Under the pieces are notes generated by a model. It saw only the letters and a program-made list of their open reading frames with translations, was not told the origin of the DNA and made no database searches. A program made the position numbers and the translations under genes. A stretch of 64,000 nucleotides of DNA, from contig NZ_JAAWWP010000004.1 of assembly GCF_012273655.1 (NCBI RefSeq), positions 248,001 to 312,000 on the forward strand. Direction: 5' to 3'. Shown piece by piece: positions 54,448 through 64,000 of this stretch; position 1 is the stretch's first letter, and each line of letters starts with the position of its first letter. Source of the stretch: Streptomyces physcomitrii. Lineage in GTDB: Bacteria; Actinomycetota; Actinomycetes; Streptomycetales; Streptomycetaceae.

Positions 54448-55221
54448 TCAACTCCGCGATGAGGCAGGGGCGGTGGGAACACTCACATCGAAGTGGTCCG
54501 CCTTCGGTGCGGCTTTCAGAAGGGCCGTGAGCGTACGCGCCTTGGCCGCGCTGTTCTCGCTGCTTCCCCACCGCACCGTGCGGCCCTTGCTCAACTCCAG
54601 CGAGAAGGCGTCGTACGAACTCGCCTTCAGCAGACGGGTCTCACGGGCGACCGCCGCCGGGATGTGCCCGGCGACGCGCACCGCCTCGCGTACCAGCCGG
54701 GAGGCGGGGAAGCGGCGCAGGCTCGGGGAGTCGGCGGTCGCCAATTCCAGTACGGGCACGCCCTCGGGGGCCCGCTCCCGCTCGGCGAAGCGGACTCCCT
54801 GGGCGTCGACTTCGGTGTAGCGGCCGTCCTTTCGGACGAGGAGGACCGCGGTGCGCTCGGTGACCTCGACGGTGAGGGTGTGCGGCCAGGAGCGGCTCAC
54901 CTCCACCGAGTCGAGGCGCGGGAGCCTCTCGCGCAGCCGCGCCTCGATGTCCTCCGTGTCGACGGAGGCCATCGGGCTGCCGAGCGGCAGGGCCGCCGCC
55001 TCGCGCACCTGCTCCTGGCTCAGTACGCGGGTGCCGCTCACCCGCGACTTCTCGGCACGCAGCCAACTGGAGCCGTACAGCGCCCAGGTGGTGAATCCCG
55101 CGAGGAGCACGGTCAGCAGGAGGAGCAGGAGCAGCAGGCGCCGCCGGGTGAACCGGGGCGGGCCGGACCTCGTCTGCTCCTGTTCGGCGGCACCGCGTTC
55201 GGCGGTGGTGGGTCCGGCCAC
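54448..55221 (-). CDS. ftsQ: Cell division protein FtsQ
   Basis: A 257-aa bitopic membrane protein of the divisome. A short cytoplasmic N-terminus (1-27) precedes one hydrophobic helix (LLLLLLLLTVLLAGFTTWAL, about 29-48) and the extracytoplasmic POTRA domain (about 55-125; SRVSGTRVLSQEQVREAAAL). The beta domain includes SYDAFSLELSKGRTVRWGSS (about 203-222). The GTG at 55221 starts translation. It is not overlapped by neighbours (47 nt from murG) and is followed by the long ftsZ promoter region. Required for efficient septation in Streptomyces but not for growth. Confidence 0.95.
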   Translation of the reverse strand: MAGPTTAERGAAEQEQTRSGPPRFTRRRLLLLLLLLTVLLAGFTTWALYGSSWLRAEKSRVSGTRVLSQEQVREAAALPLGSPMASVDTEDIEARLRERLPRLDSVEVSRSWPHTLTVEVTERTAVLLVRKDGRYTEVDAQGVRFAERERAPEGVPVLELATADSPSLRRFPASRLVREAVRVAGHIPAAVARETRLLKASSYDAFSLELSKGRTVRWGSSENSAAKARTLTALLKAAPKADHFDVSVPTAPASSRS

Positions 55222-55268
55222 GCTCCCCTGCCTTCTGCCGCGCGCGGGGGCGCGGCCGTGTTCCTAGG

Positions 55269-56363
55269 TCACGCGCTCTGCCGCGACCTGATCGCCTCGT
55301 ACACCATGCCGACGAGGAGTTCGTCGGCGTCCCGGCGGCCGAACTCCGAGGCGGCACGGGACATCTCGTACAGCCGGTGCGGGTCGGCGAGGACCGGGAG
55401 GACGTTGCCCTGCACCCACTGGGGGGTCAGTTCGGCGTCGTCGACCAGGAGTCCGCCGCCCGCCTTGACCACCGGCTGGGCGTTGAGCCGCTGTTCGCCG
55501 TTGCCGATGGGCAGCGGGACGTAGGCGGCGGGGAGCCCGACGGCGGAGAGTTCGGCGACGGTCATCGCGCCCGCGCGGCAGAGCATCATGTCGGCCGCGG
55601 CGTACGCGAGGTCCATCCGGTCCACGTACGGTACCGGCACGTAGGGCGGCATTCCCGGCATGTTGTCCACGTGCGGCAGTTCGTTCTTCGGGCCGACCGC
55701 GTGCAGGATCTGGATGCCGGAGCGCTGGAGGACCGGGGCGACCTGCTGGACGACCTCGTTGAGCCGCCGGGCGCCCTGGGAGCCGCCGGAGACGAGCAGG
55801 GTCGGCAGCTGCGGGTCGAGGCCGAACATCGCGCGGGCCTCGGGGCGGGCCGCGGCGCGGTCGAGGGTGGCGATGGTGCGGCGCAGCGGGATGCCGATGT
55901 AGCGGGCGCCGCGCAGCTTGCTGTCGGGGGTGGAGACGGCGACCTGGGCCGCGTAGCGCGAGCCGATCTTGTTGGCGAGGCCGGGGCGGGCGTTGGCCTC
56001 GTGGATCACGATGGGCACCCCGAGGCGCTTGGCCGCGAGGTAGCCGGGCAGGGCGACATAGCCGCCGAAGCCCACCACGGCGTCGGCGCGGGTGCGTTCG
56101 AGGATCTGCTCGGCCGCCTTGATGGTGCCGCGCAGCCGGCCCGGCACGGTGATGAGTTCCGGGGTGGGCTTGCGCGGCAGCGGAACCGCCGGGATCAGGG
56201 CGAGTTCATAGCCGCGCTCGGGCACCAGGCGGGTTTCGAGGCCGCGTTCGGTGCCCAGGGCGGTGATGCCCGTGCTGGGGTCCTGCCTGCGCAGGGCGTC
56301 CGCGAGGGCGAGCGCGGGCTCGATGTGACCGGCGGTCCCCCCACCGGCGAGTACGACATGCAC
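55269..56363 (-). CDS. murG: Lipid II-forming GlcNAc transferase MurG
   Basis: Membrane-associated glycosyltransferase that adds GlcNAc to lipid I, 364 aa, GT28 family. The N-terminal [18 protein letters not shown] (about 7-24) is the lipid-acceptor G-loop. [20 protein letters not shown] (about 96) and [14 protein letters not shown] follow, and the UDP-GlcNAc site has [13 protein letters not shown] (about 191) and [20 protein letters not shown] (about 259). ATG 56363 begins MHVVLAGGG. It follows ftsW with 6 nt between, so they are co-transcribed. Confidence 0.98.
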   Translation of the reverse strand: MHVVLAGGGTAGHIEPALALADALRRQDPSTGITALGTERGLETRLVPERGYELALIPAVPLPRKPTPELITVPGRLRGTIKAAEQILERTRADAVVGFGGYVALPGYLAAKRLGVPIVIHEANARPGLANKIGSRYAAQVAVSTPDSKLRGARYIGIPLRRTIATLDRAAARPEARAMFGLDPQLPTLLVSGGSQGARRLNEVVQQVAPVLQRSGIQILHAVGPKNELPHVDNMPGMPPYVPVPYVDRMDLAYAAADMMLCRAGAMTVAELSAVGLPAAYVPLPIGNGEQRLNAQPVVKAGGGLLVDDAELTPQWVQGNVLPVLADPHRLYEMSRAASEFGRRDADELLVGMVYEAIRSRQSA

Positions 56364-56369
56364 CGAAAT

Positions 56370-57827
56370 TCACCGCTCTCCGGACGAACGCGCCCGTGCG
56401 CGCCGTCTCATCGTCTTCCATCTGGCGGGCTCCCGGTCTCCCGGAGCGCCCTTTGCCGCAGCCCGCTTTCTACCAAAGACGGCCCCCCAGTGCCCAAGCA
56501 GCCTGGGGCCCGTGCTCTGGCGCAGTGCGAGCGCCGCCCGCGCAGCGGGTTCCTCGCGCGCGAAGGCGATGAGGAGCCCGATGGCGAACATGGTCGGCAG
56601 CAGGGCCGAGCCCCCGTAGGAGAACAGCGGGAGCGGAACCCCGGCGATCGGCAACAGACCGAGCACCGCACCGATGTTGATCACGGCCTGGGCCGTGATC
56701 CAGGTGGTCACACCGCCCGCGGCGTACCTCACGAAGGGTTCCTCCGTGCGTCCGGCCACGCGGATACCCGCATAGCCTAGAGCGGCGAAGAGCACGAGTA
56801 CGGACAGCGTCCCGGCCAGGCCCAGTTCCTCCCCGGTGATGGCAAAGATGAAGTCCGTATGGGCTTCGGGGAGTTGGCCCCATTTCTCCACGCTCGCGCC
56901 GAGGCCGGAGCCGAAGAAGCCGCCGGAGGCGAGCGCGTAGGTGCCGTGCACCGCCTGCCAGCACTGGTCGTCGGGGCCCGGGTCGGTGGCGAAGAGGCAG
57001 CCGAGGCGGCCCATCCGGTTGGGGCTGGTCTTGATCAGGATCGCGCCGATGAACAGGGCGACACCGAGAACTCCGGCGAACAGCCTGGTCGGTGCCCCGG
57101 CGAGCCAGAGCAGCCCGAAGAGGATGGAGCTGAGGATGATGGCGGTGCCCATGTCGCCGCCGAGCATGATGATGCCGAGCAGCATGAAGGTGACCGGCAC
57201 GAGCGGCACCAGCATGTGCTTCCACTGGGTCAGCAGGCGCTTGTCGCTCTTGCGGGCGAGCAGGTCGGCGCCCCACAGGACCAGGGCCAGCTTGCCGAAC
57301 TCGCTGGGCTGGAGCTGGAAGGGGCCGCCGAGCGAGATCCAGTTCTGGTTGCCGTTGACCGCGACTCCTATCCCCGGAACCTGCACCAGGATCATCAGAA
57401 AAACCGATCCTGCGAGGATGGGATAGGCCAGGGCGCGGTGCAGTTTCACCGGCATCCGGGCGGCGGCGTACATCAGGATGCTGCCGAGGACCGCCGCCAC
57501 GAACTGCTTCTTGAAGAAGTAGGCGCCGGGCAGCGAGAGCTGGAGCGCCTTGATCATCGAGGCGGAGTACACCATCACCAGGCCGAGCACGGTGATGAGC
57601 AGCGCACTGCCGAAGATCAGGTAATACGCCGTCAATGGCCGGTCCCAGGCCCGCCGGAAGCGCAGATACAGCCGCAGCGCCAGGGGCTCACGCGGCGGGC
57701 GCGGGCGGCCCGCAGGGACCCGGCGCCCAGCGGATCCGCGCACCGGGCGGGCCGGGGCGCGGCCGCCGCCGCGCAGCGCCGCCCCGTCCCCCGCCCGGGA
57801 GTCGGGGCCCAGCCGCGAAGATGTCAC
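56370..57827 (-). CDS. ftsW: Septal peptidoglycan polymerase FtsW
   Basis: A 485-aa SEDS glycosyltransferase working with FtsI at the septum. A 45-residue basic cytoplasmic extension precedes ten membrane helices (about 62-430). SEDS features seen are QNWISLGGPFQLQPSEFGKL (about 160-179), LLGGDMGTA-like IIMLGGDMGTAIIL (about 215), and the large loop AVHGTYALASGGFFGSGLG through PEAHTDFIFAITGEELGL (about 295-330). GTG 57827, with GGAGGGGAAC directly before it, is preferred over the ATG at 57851 that would add eight residues. Confidence 0.97.
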   Translation of the reverse strand: MTSSRLGPDSRAGDGAALRGGGRAPARPVRGSAGRRVPAGRPRPPREPLALRLYLRFRRAWDRPLTAYYLIFGSALLITVLGLVMVYSASMIKALQLSLPGAYFFKKQFVAAVLGSILMYAAARMPVKLHRALAYPILAGSVFLMILVQVPGIGVAVNGNQNWISLGGPFQLQPSEFGKLALVLWGADLLARKSDKRLLTQWKHMLVPLVPVTFMLLGIIMLGGDMGTAIILSSILFGLLWLAGAPTRLFAGVLGVALFIGAILIKTSPNRMGRLGCLFATDPGPDDQCWQAVHGTYALASGGFFGSGLGASVEKWGQLPEAHTDFIFAITGEELGLAGTLSVLVLFAALGYAGIRVAGRTEEPFVRYAAGGVTTWITAQAVINIGAVLGLLPIAGVPLPLFSYGGSALLPTMFAIGLLIAFAREEPAARAALALRQSTGPRLLGHWGAVFGRKRAAAKGAPGDREPARWKTMRRRARARSSGER

Positions 57828-57872
57828 GTTCCCCTCCGAGGTGCCCGGCACCGCCGGGCCAGGGCGGCCCGG

Positions 57873-59291
57873 TCAGGCGCTGGCGGCGGGCAGTTCGCGG
57901 ACCGCCGCCGCGAACGCCTCACCGCGCTTGTTGTAGTTGGTGAACATGTCCATCGAGGCACAGGCCGGTGCCATCAGCACCGTATCGCCCGGCCGCGCGA
58001 GGCGTGCCGCCTCCCGGACCGCCGCCGACATCGCACCAGTGTCGGTCCGTTCGAGGTCGGTCACCGGGACGTCGGGCGCGTGTCGCGCCAGTGCTTCGCG
58101 GATCAGCGCGCGGTCGGCGCCGATCAGGACCACCCCGCGCAGCCGCCCGGCCGCGCCCTTGACCAGCTCGTCGAAGGTGGCGCCCTTGGCGAGACCGCCC
58201 GCGATCCACACCACGTGCGGATACGAGCCGAGGGAGGCCTCGGCGGCATGGGTGTTGGTGGCCTTGGAGTCGTCGACGTAGGCGACCCCGTCCACCTCCG
58301 CGACGTGCTCGATGCGGTGGGCGTCGGGGCGGAAGGCCCGCAGCCCCTCGCGTACGGCGGCGGGTTCGACGCCGAAGGCGCGGGCGAGGGCCGCCGCGGC
58401 GAGGGCGTTGGCGATGTTGTGCGGGACGCTCGGCCGGACGTCGGTGACCTCGGCCAGCTCCTGGGCCCGCTCCTGGCGGTTCTCGACGAAGGCGCGGTCG
58501 ACCAGCAGGCCGTCCACCACGCCGAGTTGGGAGGGAGCCGGGGCGCCGAGGGTGAAGCCGACGGCGCGGCAGCCCTCGGCCACCTCCGCCTCCCGGACCA
58601 GGTCCTCGGTGGCCTTGTCGGCGGCGTTGTACACGCAGGCGACCTGATTGCCCTCGTAGACCCGGCCCTTGTCGGCCGCGTACGCCTCCATCGAGCCGTG
58701 CCAGTCGAGATGGTCGGGGGCGAGGTTGAGGACGGCGCCGGAGTGGACGGCGAGGCTCGGTGCCCAGTGCAGCTGGTAGCTGGAGAGTTCGACGGCGAGC
58801 ACGTCGAGGGTGCCGTGCCGCTCCGCGTCGAGGACCACGTCGATGATCGGGGTGCCGATATTGCCGACCGCGGCCGTGCGCAGCCCCGCCGCCTCCAGGA
58901 TCGAGGCGAGCATCCGGGTCGTGGTGGTCTTGCCGTTGGTGCCGGTGACCGCGAGCCAGGGCGGGGCGCCGGGGCCGCGCAGCCGCCAGGCGATCTCCAC
59001 GTCGCCGACCACGTCCACGCCCGCCTCGGCCGCCGCCGCGAAGAGCGGGCTGGACGGTTTCCAGCCCGGCGAGGTCACCACCAGCGAGGTGCCCTCGGGC
59101 AGGGTCTCGGCGTCGGCGAGGCGTACGGCGACGCCCTCGGCCCGCAGTTCGGCGGCGCGCGCCCGGTGGGTCTCGCTGTCGCCGCCGTCCACCACGGTCA
59201 CCTTCGCGCCGAAGCCGGCCAGGGCGCGGGCGGCGCTGATGCCGCTCACCCCGAGACCGGCGACGGTGATGTGCTGTCCCTCGAAGGTCAC
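57873..59291 (-). CDS. murD: UDP-N-acetylmuramoylalanine--D-glutamate ligase
   Basis: ATP-dependent cytoplasmic ligase adding D-Glu to UDP-MurNAc-L-Ala, 472 aa, three Mur-ligase domains. The N-terminal Rossmann part has [19 protein letters not shown]; the ATP loop is [14 protein letters not shown] (about 110-123), followed by ELSSYQL (about 160), [13 protein letters not shown] (about 182) and [16 protein letters not shown] (about 342). GTG 59291 overlaps the mraY stop (GTGA). It is followed 45 nt later by ftsW. Confidence 0.98.
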   Translation of the reverse strand: MTFEGQHITVAGLGVSGISAARALAGFGAKVTVVDGGDSETHRARAAELRAEGVAVRLADAETLPEGTSLVVTSPGWKPSSPLFAAAAEAGVDVVGDVEIAWRLRGPGAPPWLAVTGTNGKTTTTRMLASILEAAGLRTAAVGNIGTPIIDVVLDAERHGTLDVLAVELSSYQLHWAPSLAVHSGAVLNLAPDHLDWHGSMEAYAADKGRVYEGNQVACVYNAADKATEDLVREAEVAEGCRAVGFTLGAPAPSQLGVVDGLLVDRAFVENRQERAQELAEVTDVRPSVPHNIANALAAAALARAFGVEPAAVREGLRAFRPDAHRIEHVAEVDGVAYVDDSKATNTHAAEASLGSYPHVVWIAGGLAKGATFDELVKGAAGRLRGVVLIGADRALIREALARHAPDVPVTDLERTDTGAMSAAVREAARLARPGDTVLMAPACASMDMFTNYNKRGEAFAAAVRELPAASA

Positions 59292-60358
59292 TTCTCGGCT
59301 GCCCACCCTGCGTAGAAGAGGCCGAGGCCGACGATCACGCACATGCCCTGGATGATCCAGAAGCGGACCACGACCAGGACCTCGGACCAGCCCTTGAGTT
59401 CGAAGTGGTGCTGGAGCGGCGCCATCCGGAAGACGCGCTTGCCGGTCATCCGGAAGGAGCCGACCTGGATCACCACGGACATGGTGATGAGGACGAACAG
59501 GCCGCCGAGGAGCGCGAGCAGGAGCTCCGTACGGGAGCAGATCGCGAGGCCGGCGAGGGCGCCGCCGAGGGCGAGCGAGCCGGTGTCGCCCATGAAGATC
59601 TTCGCGGGCGAGGTGTTCCACCACAGGAAGCCGAAGCAGGCGCCCATCAGGGCGGAGGCGACCACCGCGAGGTCCAGCGGGTCGCGGACCTCGAAGCAGG
59701 CGGCCGGGTTGGTCAGGGTCGCGGCGTTGACGCAGGACTCCTGGTACTGCCAGATCCCGATGAAGGTGTAGGCGCCGAAGACCATCACCGAGGCGCCGGT
59801 GGCGAGTCCGTCGAGGCCGTCGGTGAGGTTCACCCCGTTCGACATCGCGAGGATCATGAACAGCGCCCAGACCACGAAGATGACCGGGCCGATGGACCAG
59901 CCGAAGTCCGTGACGAAGGAGAGCTTCGTGGAGGCGGGGGTGTTGTTCTGGCTGTCGGCGAACTGCAGGGACAGCACCGCGAAGGCGATGCCGACCATCA
60001 GCTGACCGGCCATCTTCGCCTTGGCCCGCAGGCCGAGCGAGCGCTGCTTGACGATCTTGATGTAGTCGTCGAGGAAGCCGACCAGGCCCATGCCCGCCAT
60101 CAGGAAGAGCACCAGGACACCGGAGAAGGTCGGGTCCTCGCCGGTGATCACCTTCGCGAGCGCGTAGGCGATCAGGGTCGCCAGGATGAAGGCGATACCA
60201 CCCATGGTCGGGGTGCCGCGCTTGCTGTGGTGCTCGCGCGGGCCGTCGTCCCGGATGAACTGCCCGTATCCCTTGCGGGCCAGGAACTTGATCAGCAGCG
60301 GGGTGCCGACCAGGGTCAGGAAGAGCCCGATCACACCCGCGAAGAGGATCTGCCTCAT
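59288..60358 (-). CDS. mraY: Phospho-N-acetylmuramoyl-pentapeptide transferase MraY
   Basis: Membrane enzyme of 356 aa that moves phospho-MurNAc-pentapeptide to undecaprenyl phosphate, making lipid I. About ten membrane helices. PNPT motifs are [18 protein letters not shown] (about 37-54), [20 protein letters not shown] (about 95-114), [16 protein letters not shown] (about 175) and [12 protein letters not shown] (about 255), with [12 protein letters not shown] near the end. ATG 60358 overlaps the murF stop (ATGA); its own stop overlaps murD. Confidence 0.98.
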   Translation of the reverse strand: MRQILFAGVIGLFLTLVGTPLLIKFLARKGYGQFIRDDGPREHHSKRGTPTMGGIAFILATLIAYALAKVITGEDPTFSGVLVLFLMAGMGLVGFLDDYIKIVKQRSLGLRAKAKMAGQLMVGIAFAVLSLQFADSQNNTPASTKLSFVTDFGWSIGPVIFVVWALFMILAMSNGVNLTDGLDGLATGASVMVFGAYTFIGIWQYQESCVNAATLTNPAACFEVRDPLDLAVVASALMGACFGFLWWNTSPAKIFMGDTGSLALGGALAGLAICSRTELLLALLGGLFVLITMSVVIQVGSFRMTGKRVFRMAPLQHHFELKGWSEVLVVVRFWIIQGMCVIVGLGLFYAGWAAEK

Positions 60359-61785
60359 CGGCCGGCGACCTGCCCCTCGGAAGACGCGGCGAAGCCTTCG
60401 AGCAGCCCCTCGGCCACCCGCTCCAGGCCGACCGACCTGGATGCCTTCACGAGTACGACGTCCCCCGGCCGCAGCTCGCTGCGCAGTAGATCGATCGCCG
60501 CCTGTGCGTCGGACACGTGCACCGACTCCTCACCCCACGAACCCTCGTTGTATGCGCCCATCCGCAGCCAGGCGGCTTCCCTGCCCCCGACAGCCACGAG
60601 CTTGCCCACGTTCAGCCGGACGGCGAGCCGCCCGACCGCGTCGTGTTCGGCGAGAGCCTCGTCCCCGAGCTCGGCCATCTGCCCGAGCACCGCCCACGTA
60701 CGGCCCCCCTCGGCCCGTGAGGCCTCGCCCATCGCCGCGAGCGCGCGCAGCGCCGCTCGCATGGACTCGGGGTTCGCGTTGTAGGCGTCGTTGACCACGG
60801 TCACGCCGTCCGGGCGCTCGGTGACCTCCATACGCCAGCGAGAGAGGGAGCCCGCCGCACACAGGGCGAGGGCGATCTCTTCCGCGGACATGCCCAGTTC
60901 ATGGGCGACGGCGGCCGCGGCGAGCGCGTTCGACACGTGGTGCTCACCGTACAGGCGCAAGGTCACCTCGCTGCACCCGGAGGGTGTGTGGAGGGCGAAG
61001 GACGGCCGCCCGTCGGCGGTCAGCCGCACGTTTTCGGCTCGTACGTCGGCTTCGCCCGCCTCCCCGAAGAGCAGCACCCGCGCCTTGGTGCGGGAGGCCA
61101 TCGCGCGGACCAGCGGATCGTCGGCGTTGAGGATCGCGGCGCCCTCGGCGGGCAGCGACTCGACGAGTTCGCCCTTGGCCTCGGCGATCTGCTCCCGGCC
61201 GCCGAACTCCCCGATGTGGGCGCTGCCGACGTTCAGGACGACACCGATCCGCGGCGGGGTGAGCCCGGTGAGGTAGCGGATATGGCCGATTCCGCGCGCT
61301 CCCATCTCCAGTACGAGATAGCGCGTCCCCTCCGTGGCGCTGAGCGCGGTGAGCGGCAGGCCGATCTCGTTGTTGAAGGAGCCCGGCGTCCACACGGTGG
61401 GCGCCTTGCGGGTGAGCACCTGGGCGATCAGGTCCTTGGTGCTGGTCTTGCCCGCGGAGCCGGTGACCGCGACCAGGGTGGCGCCGAGCCGCTGGACGAC
61501 GGCGCGCGCGAGGGCGCCGAGGGCGCTCTGCACGTCCTCGACCACGATCGCGGGCACGCCGACGGGGCGGGCGGCGAGGACCGCCACGGCCCCCTTGGCG
61601 ACCACCTCGGCGGCGTAGTCGTGTCCGTCGCTGCGGGCGCCCGCGAAGGCGGCGAAGAGCGAACCGGGCTCCACCTCACGGGAGTCCTTCACCACCGGTC
61701 CGGTCACTTCGACGGCCGGATCCGGTATGTCGTGGATCTGCCCGCCGACGGCTGTGGCGATCTCGGCGAGGGAGAGGGCGATCAA
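60355..61785 (-). CDS. murF: UDP-MurNAc-tripeptide D-Ala-D-Ala ligase
   Basis: Cytoplasmic Mur ligase that adds D-Ala-D-Ala, 476 aa. The ATP loop is [18 protein letters not shown] (about 108-125); [14 protein letters not shown] (about 132), [14 protein letters not shown] (about 155) and [17 protein letters not shown] (about 331) are conserved. The start is TTG at 61785: the frame has no ATG or GTG earlier, AGGGA from the end of murE sits 7 nt upstream, and homology begins there. It lies 4 nt after the murE stop. Confidence 0.97.
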   Translation of the reverse strand: MIALSLAEIATAVGGQIHDIPDPAVEVTGPVVKDSREVEPGSLFAAFAGARSDGHDYAAEVVAKGAVAVLAARPVGVPAIVVEDVQSALGALARAVVQRLGATLVAVTGSAGKTSTKDLIAQVLTRKAPTVWTPGSFNNEIGLPLTALSATEGTRYLVLEMGARGIGHIRYLTGLTPPRIGVVLNVGSAHIGEFGGREQIAEAKGELVESLPAEGAAILNADDPLVRAMASRTKARVLLFGEAGEADVRAENVRLTADGRPSFALHTPSGCSEVTLRLYGEHHVSNALAAAAVAHELGMSAEEIALALCAAGSLSRWRMEVTERPDGVTVVNDAYNANPESMRAALRALAAMGEASRAEGGRTWAVLGQMAELGDEALAEHDAVGRLAVRLNVGKLVAVGGREAAWLRMGAYNEGSWGEESVHVSDAQAAIDLLRSELRPGDVVLVKASRSVGLERVAEGLLEGFAASSEGQVAGR

Positions 61786-61789
61786 GAGT

Positions 61790-63472
61790 TCATCCCTGGG
61801 TCTTGTCGATGGCTTCGCGGAGCACCTGGCGGTCGTCGAAGGGGCGGATCACCCCGGCGATGTCCTGGCCCTGCTCGTGTCCCTTGCCCGCGACCAGGAC
61901 GGTGTCCCCGGGCTCCGCGCGGGCGACGGCGGCCGCGATGGCGGCGGCCCGGTCCTCGAAGACGGCGACGTCGCCCCGCTCGTGGGTGGGCACCTCGGCG
62001 GCGCCCGCGATCATGGTGGCGAGGATGGCGAGCGGGTCCTCCGAGCGCGGGTTGTCCGCGGTGAGGATCGCGGTGTCGGCGAGCCGCGCGGCCGCCGCGC
62101 CCATCGGCCCGCGCTTGGTCTTGTCGCGGTCGCCGCCGCAGCCGAGCACGATGTGGATCCGGCCCTCGGTCACCTTGCGCAGGGCGCGCAGCACCGACTC
62201 GACCGCGTCCGTCTTGTGCGCGTAGTCGACGACCGCGAGGTAGTCCTGGCCCGCGTCCACGCGCTCCAGGCGGCCGGGGACACCCGGCACCGCGCCCACT
62301 CCGACGGCGGCGCGCTGCGGGTCGAGCCCGGCGACCGCGAGCGTGACGATCGCGGCGAGGGTGTTGGAGACGTTGAAGGGACCCGGCAGCGGGGCGCGCG
62401 CCGCGATGCGCTCGCCCTTCGGGCCGACCACGGTGAACGTCGAGCCCAGCGGCCCGACTTCGACGTCCTCGGCGTGCCAGTCGGCGTCCGGGTGGCCCTC
62501 CGCCGAGTACGTGGTGATCGGCAGCGAGGCCTCCTTGACCAGGCGCCTGCCGTACTCGTCGTCGAAGTTGACCACGCCCTGCCTGCTGCGCAGCGGGGTG
62601 AACAGCTGCGCCTTGGCCTGGAAGTAGTCCTCCATGCCGGAGTGGAACTCCATGTGCTCCGGGCTGAGGTTGGTGAACACCGCGACGTCGAAGACGCAGG
62701 CGTCCACCCGGCCGAGGACCAGGGCGTGGCTGGAGACCTCCATGGCGACCGCCTCGACCCCGCGCTCGCGCATCACCGCGAAGAGCGCCTGCAGGTCGGT
62801 GGCCTCGGGGGTGGTGCGCTCGGACTTGATGCGCTCCTCGCCGATGCGCATCTCGACGGTGCCGATGAGTCCGGGGACGCCGCCGGCCGCCTCGTCGAGT
62901 CCGCCCTGCACGAGGTAGGCGGTGGTGGTCTTGCCGGAGGTGCCGGTGATGCCGAGCTGGAGCAGGGCGCGGCCGGGGTGGCCGTAGACCGTCGCCGCCA
63001 GCTCGCCCATCCGGGCCCGGGGGCTGTCGACGACGAGCACCGGCAGCCCGGTCGCGGCGGCCCGCTCGGCGCCCGCCGGGTCGGTGAGGACGGCGGCGGC
63101 GCCCAGCTGCGCGGCCTGCGGGGCGAAGTCCGCCCCGTGGTAGCGGGCCCCGGGCAGGGCGGCGTAGATGTCACCGGGGCGCACCGCGCGGGAGTCGTGG
63201 GTGATGCCCGTGACCTCGGCCTCGGCGGGGGACTCGATGCCCAGCTGGGCGGCGAGCGCGCTGAGCGCGGTGGCCTCGGTACGGTCCGGACGAGGCGGCC
63301 CCGGGTAGGTCACAGGGGCGGTGTTCTCGGCGGTCCCGGCGGTGTTCGGGGACTGGTCGGCGTGTGGCACGGCGGTAACCGTACCGGCCCCGCCCCCGCC
63401 GGAGCGAAGTGATGGGCGCGGCGGAGCAATCGTCTCCTGGCTGCCGCGAGGGTGCAGGTCGTTCGTCGTCAC
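61790..63472 (-). CDS. murE: UDP-MurNAc-tripeptide synthetase (diaminopimelate-adding)
   Basis: Mur ligase adding diaminopimelate, 560 aa. The ATP loop is GITGTSGKTTTAYLVQ (about 173-188); TTPEATDLQALFA (about 219) and NLSPEHMEFHSGMEDYF (about 265) are typical. DNPRSEDP (about 464) is the DAP-recognition motif rather than the Lys type, consistent with the LL-DAP walls of Streptomyces. About 70 extra N-terminal residues, Pro/Gly-rich, precede the fold. The GTG at 63472 has GGGA upstream; a later start cannot be excluded. Confidence 0.96.
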   Translation of the reverse strand: MTTNDLHPRGSQETIAPPRPSLRSGGGGAGTVTAVPHADQSPNTAGTAENTAPVTYPGPPRPDRTEATALSALAAQLGIESPAEAEVTGITHDSRAVRPGDIYAALPGARYHGADFAPQAAQLGAAAVLTDPAGAERAAATGLPVLVVDSPRARMGELAATVYGHPGRALLQLGITGTSGKTTTAYLVQGGLDEAAGGVPGLIGTVEMRIGEERIKSERTTPEATDLQALFAVMRERGVEAVAMEVSSHALVLGRVDACVFDVAVFTNLSPEHMEFHSGMEDYFQAKAQLFTPLRSRQGVVNFDDEYGRRLVKEASLPITTYSAEGHPDADWHAEDVEVGPLGSTFTVVGPKGERIAARAPLPGPFNVSNTLAAIVTLAVAGLDPQRAAVGVGAVPGVPGRLERVDAGQDYLAVVDYAHKTDAVESVLRALRKVTEGRIHIVLGCGGDRDKTKRGPMGAAAARLADTAILTADNPRSEDPLAILATMIAGAAEVPTHERGDVAVFEDRAAAIAAAVARAEPGDTVLVAGKGHEQGQDIAGVIRPFDDRQVLREAIDKTQG

Positions 63473-63493
63473 AGGCGATTCCCGGTCGTTCTT

Positions 63494-64000
63494 TCAGGGT
63501 GTGAAGGCTACGGGCAGCCGGGCCGGCTCGGCGCCGGTCGGCGGTACCTGGAGCGTCTTGAGGGCGAATTCCATGACCTTCTTGTAGATCGGCCCGCAGA
63601 TCTGGCCGCCGAAGTAGCCGCCCTTGGTGGCGTTCTGGATGGCGCAGTAGACAGTGACCCGGGGCTTGTCGGCGGGCGCGAATCCGGCGAAGGAGGAGGT
63701 GTAGCCGCGGTAGCGGCCGGTCTCGGGGTCGACGCGGTTGGCGGTGCCGGTCTTGCCCGCGACCCGGTAGCCGGGGATACGGGCCTTGACGCCGGTGCCC
63801 TCCTCGTCGTCGACCACCGACTCCAGCATCTTCGCCAGGGTGCCCGCGGTCTTCTCGCTGACCACCCGGGTCGTGCCGGGCTTGGCGACCGGGGTGAACC
63901 GGCCGTCGGCGCCGCGGCTGCCGCGCACCAGGCTGGGCTCGATCCGGGTGCCGCCGTTGGCGATGGTCGAGTAGACCGAGGCCGCCTGCATCGCGTTGAT
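63494..64000 (-). CDS. ftsI: Peptidoglycan transpeptidase (FtsI/PBP2-type), 5' end outside window
   Basis: The C-terminal 168 residues of a class B penicillin-binding protein, open to the window edge. The KTGTA box is in YRVAGKTGTANRVDPETG, with the preceding SVYSTIANGGTRIEPSLV segment of the transpeptidase fold and a C-terminal end GPIYKKVMEFALKTL. Only the last catalytic motif is visible; the SxxK and SxN motifs lie beyond base 64000. Position directly upstream of murE, 21 nt apart, identifies it as the division-specific PBP gene of the cluster. Confidence 0.93.
   Translation of the reverse strand: MNAMQAASVYSTIANGGTRIEPSLVRGSRGADGRFTPVAKPGTTRVVSEKTAGTLAKMLESVVDDEEGTGVKARIPGYRVAGKTGTANRVDPETGRYRGYTSSFAGFAPADKPRVTVYCAIQNATKGGYFGGQICGPIYKKVMEFALKTLQVPPTGAEPARLPVAFTP

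Overview
The window is chromosomal DNA from a Streptomyces-type actinobacterium. It is very GC-rich throughout, with strong third-position G/C, many GTG and some TTG starts, and 4-base stop/start overlaps. The gene order (trp, then his, dnaE, ileS, divIVA and the division/cell-wall cluster) is the core order I know from Streptomyces coelicolor. I see no tRNA, rRNA, IS element, prophage or CRISPR array.

Layout. 1-4855 (minus): trpM (cut by the window edge), trpC, three small trp-linked membrane proteins, trpE and hisI. 4959-8003: a TIGR03085-type protein and a convergent MMPL exporter. 8460-14332 (minus): a compact his operon hisD-hisC-hisB-(54-aa membrane protein)-hisH-priA-ridA-hisF, mostly joined by GTGA, ATGA, TTGA or TGATG overlaps. 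PriA serves both histidine and tryptophan synthesis, which ties the two amino-acid blocks together. 14602-26310: mixed genes, including a beta-helix membrane protein, an HATPase-LuxR regulator, a quinone oxidoreductase, a LonSB protein, YbaK, an ABC exporter and an NYN-domain protein. 26592-30453: a 56-aa hydrophilic protein and dnaE, converging on a perfect hairpin terminator. 30730-41684: a DUF2252 protein, a thioredoxin-fold protein, PhoD, a dienelactone hydrolase, an MscS channel, a Na+/H+ antiporter, an effector-like metallopeptidase and a phosphotransferase. 41835-44986 (minus): GNAT, RluA-family pseudouridine synthase, lspA and a DksA-like protein with a histone-H1-like tail. 45598-48768: ileS behind a translational T-box. 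49141-64000 (minus): divIVA, yggT, sepF, yggS, pgeF, ftsZ, ftsQ, murG, ftsW, murD, mraY, murF, murE and the 3' part of an ftsI-type PBP.

How it works together. The right end is one cell-wall and division unit: Mur ligases and MraY/MurG make lipid II, FtsW/FtsI polymerise it, FtsZ/SepF/FtsQ position the septum and DivIVA directs tip growth. The left end makes Trp and His. ileS and dnaE are housekeeping genes.

Most notable: (1) an orphan protein at 39330-40556 with the LQRTAGNAAV N-terminal signature found in proteins linked to extracellular contractile injection systems, plus an HExxH site; (2) a 54-aa membrane microprotein translationally coupled inside the his operon; (3) a T-box ahead of ileS whose Shine-Dalgarno can be traced base by base; (4) tandem duplications that begin exactly at the stop codons of four genes (hisF, LonSB, ybaK, phosphotransferase), within a wider set of degenerate minisatellites; (5) a family of starts with a TAGNNT-like -10 placed 6-8 nt before the initiation codon, the expected arrangement of leaderless mRNAs.
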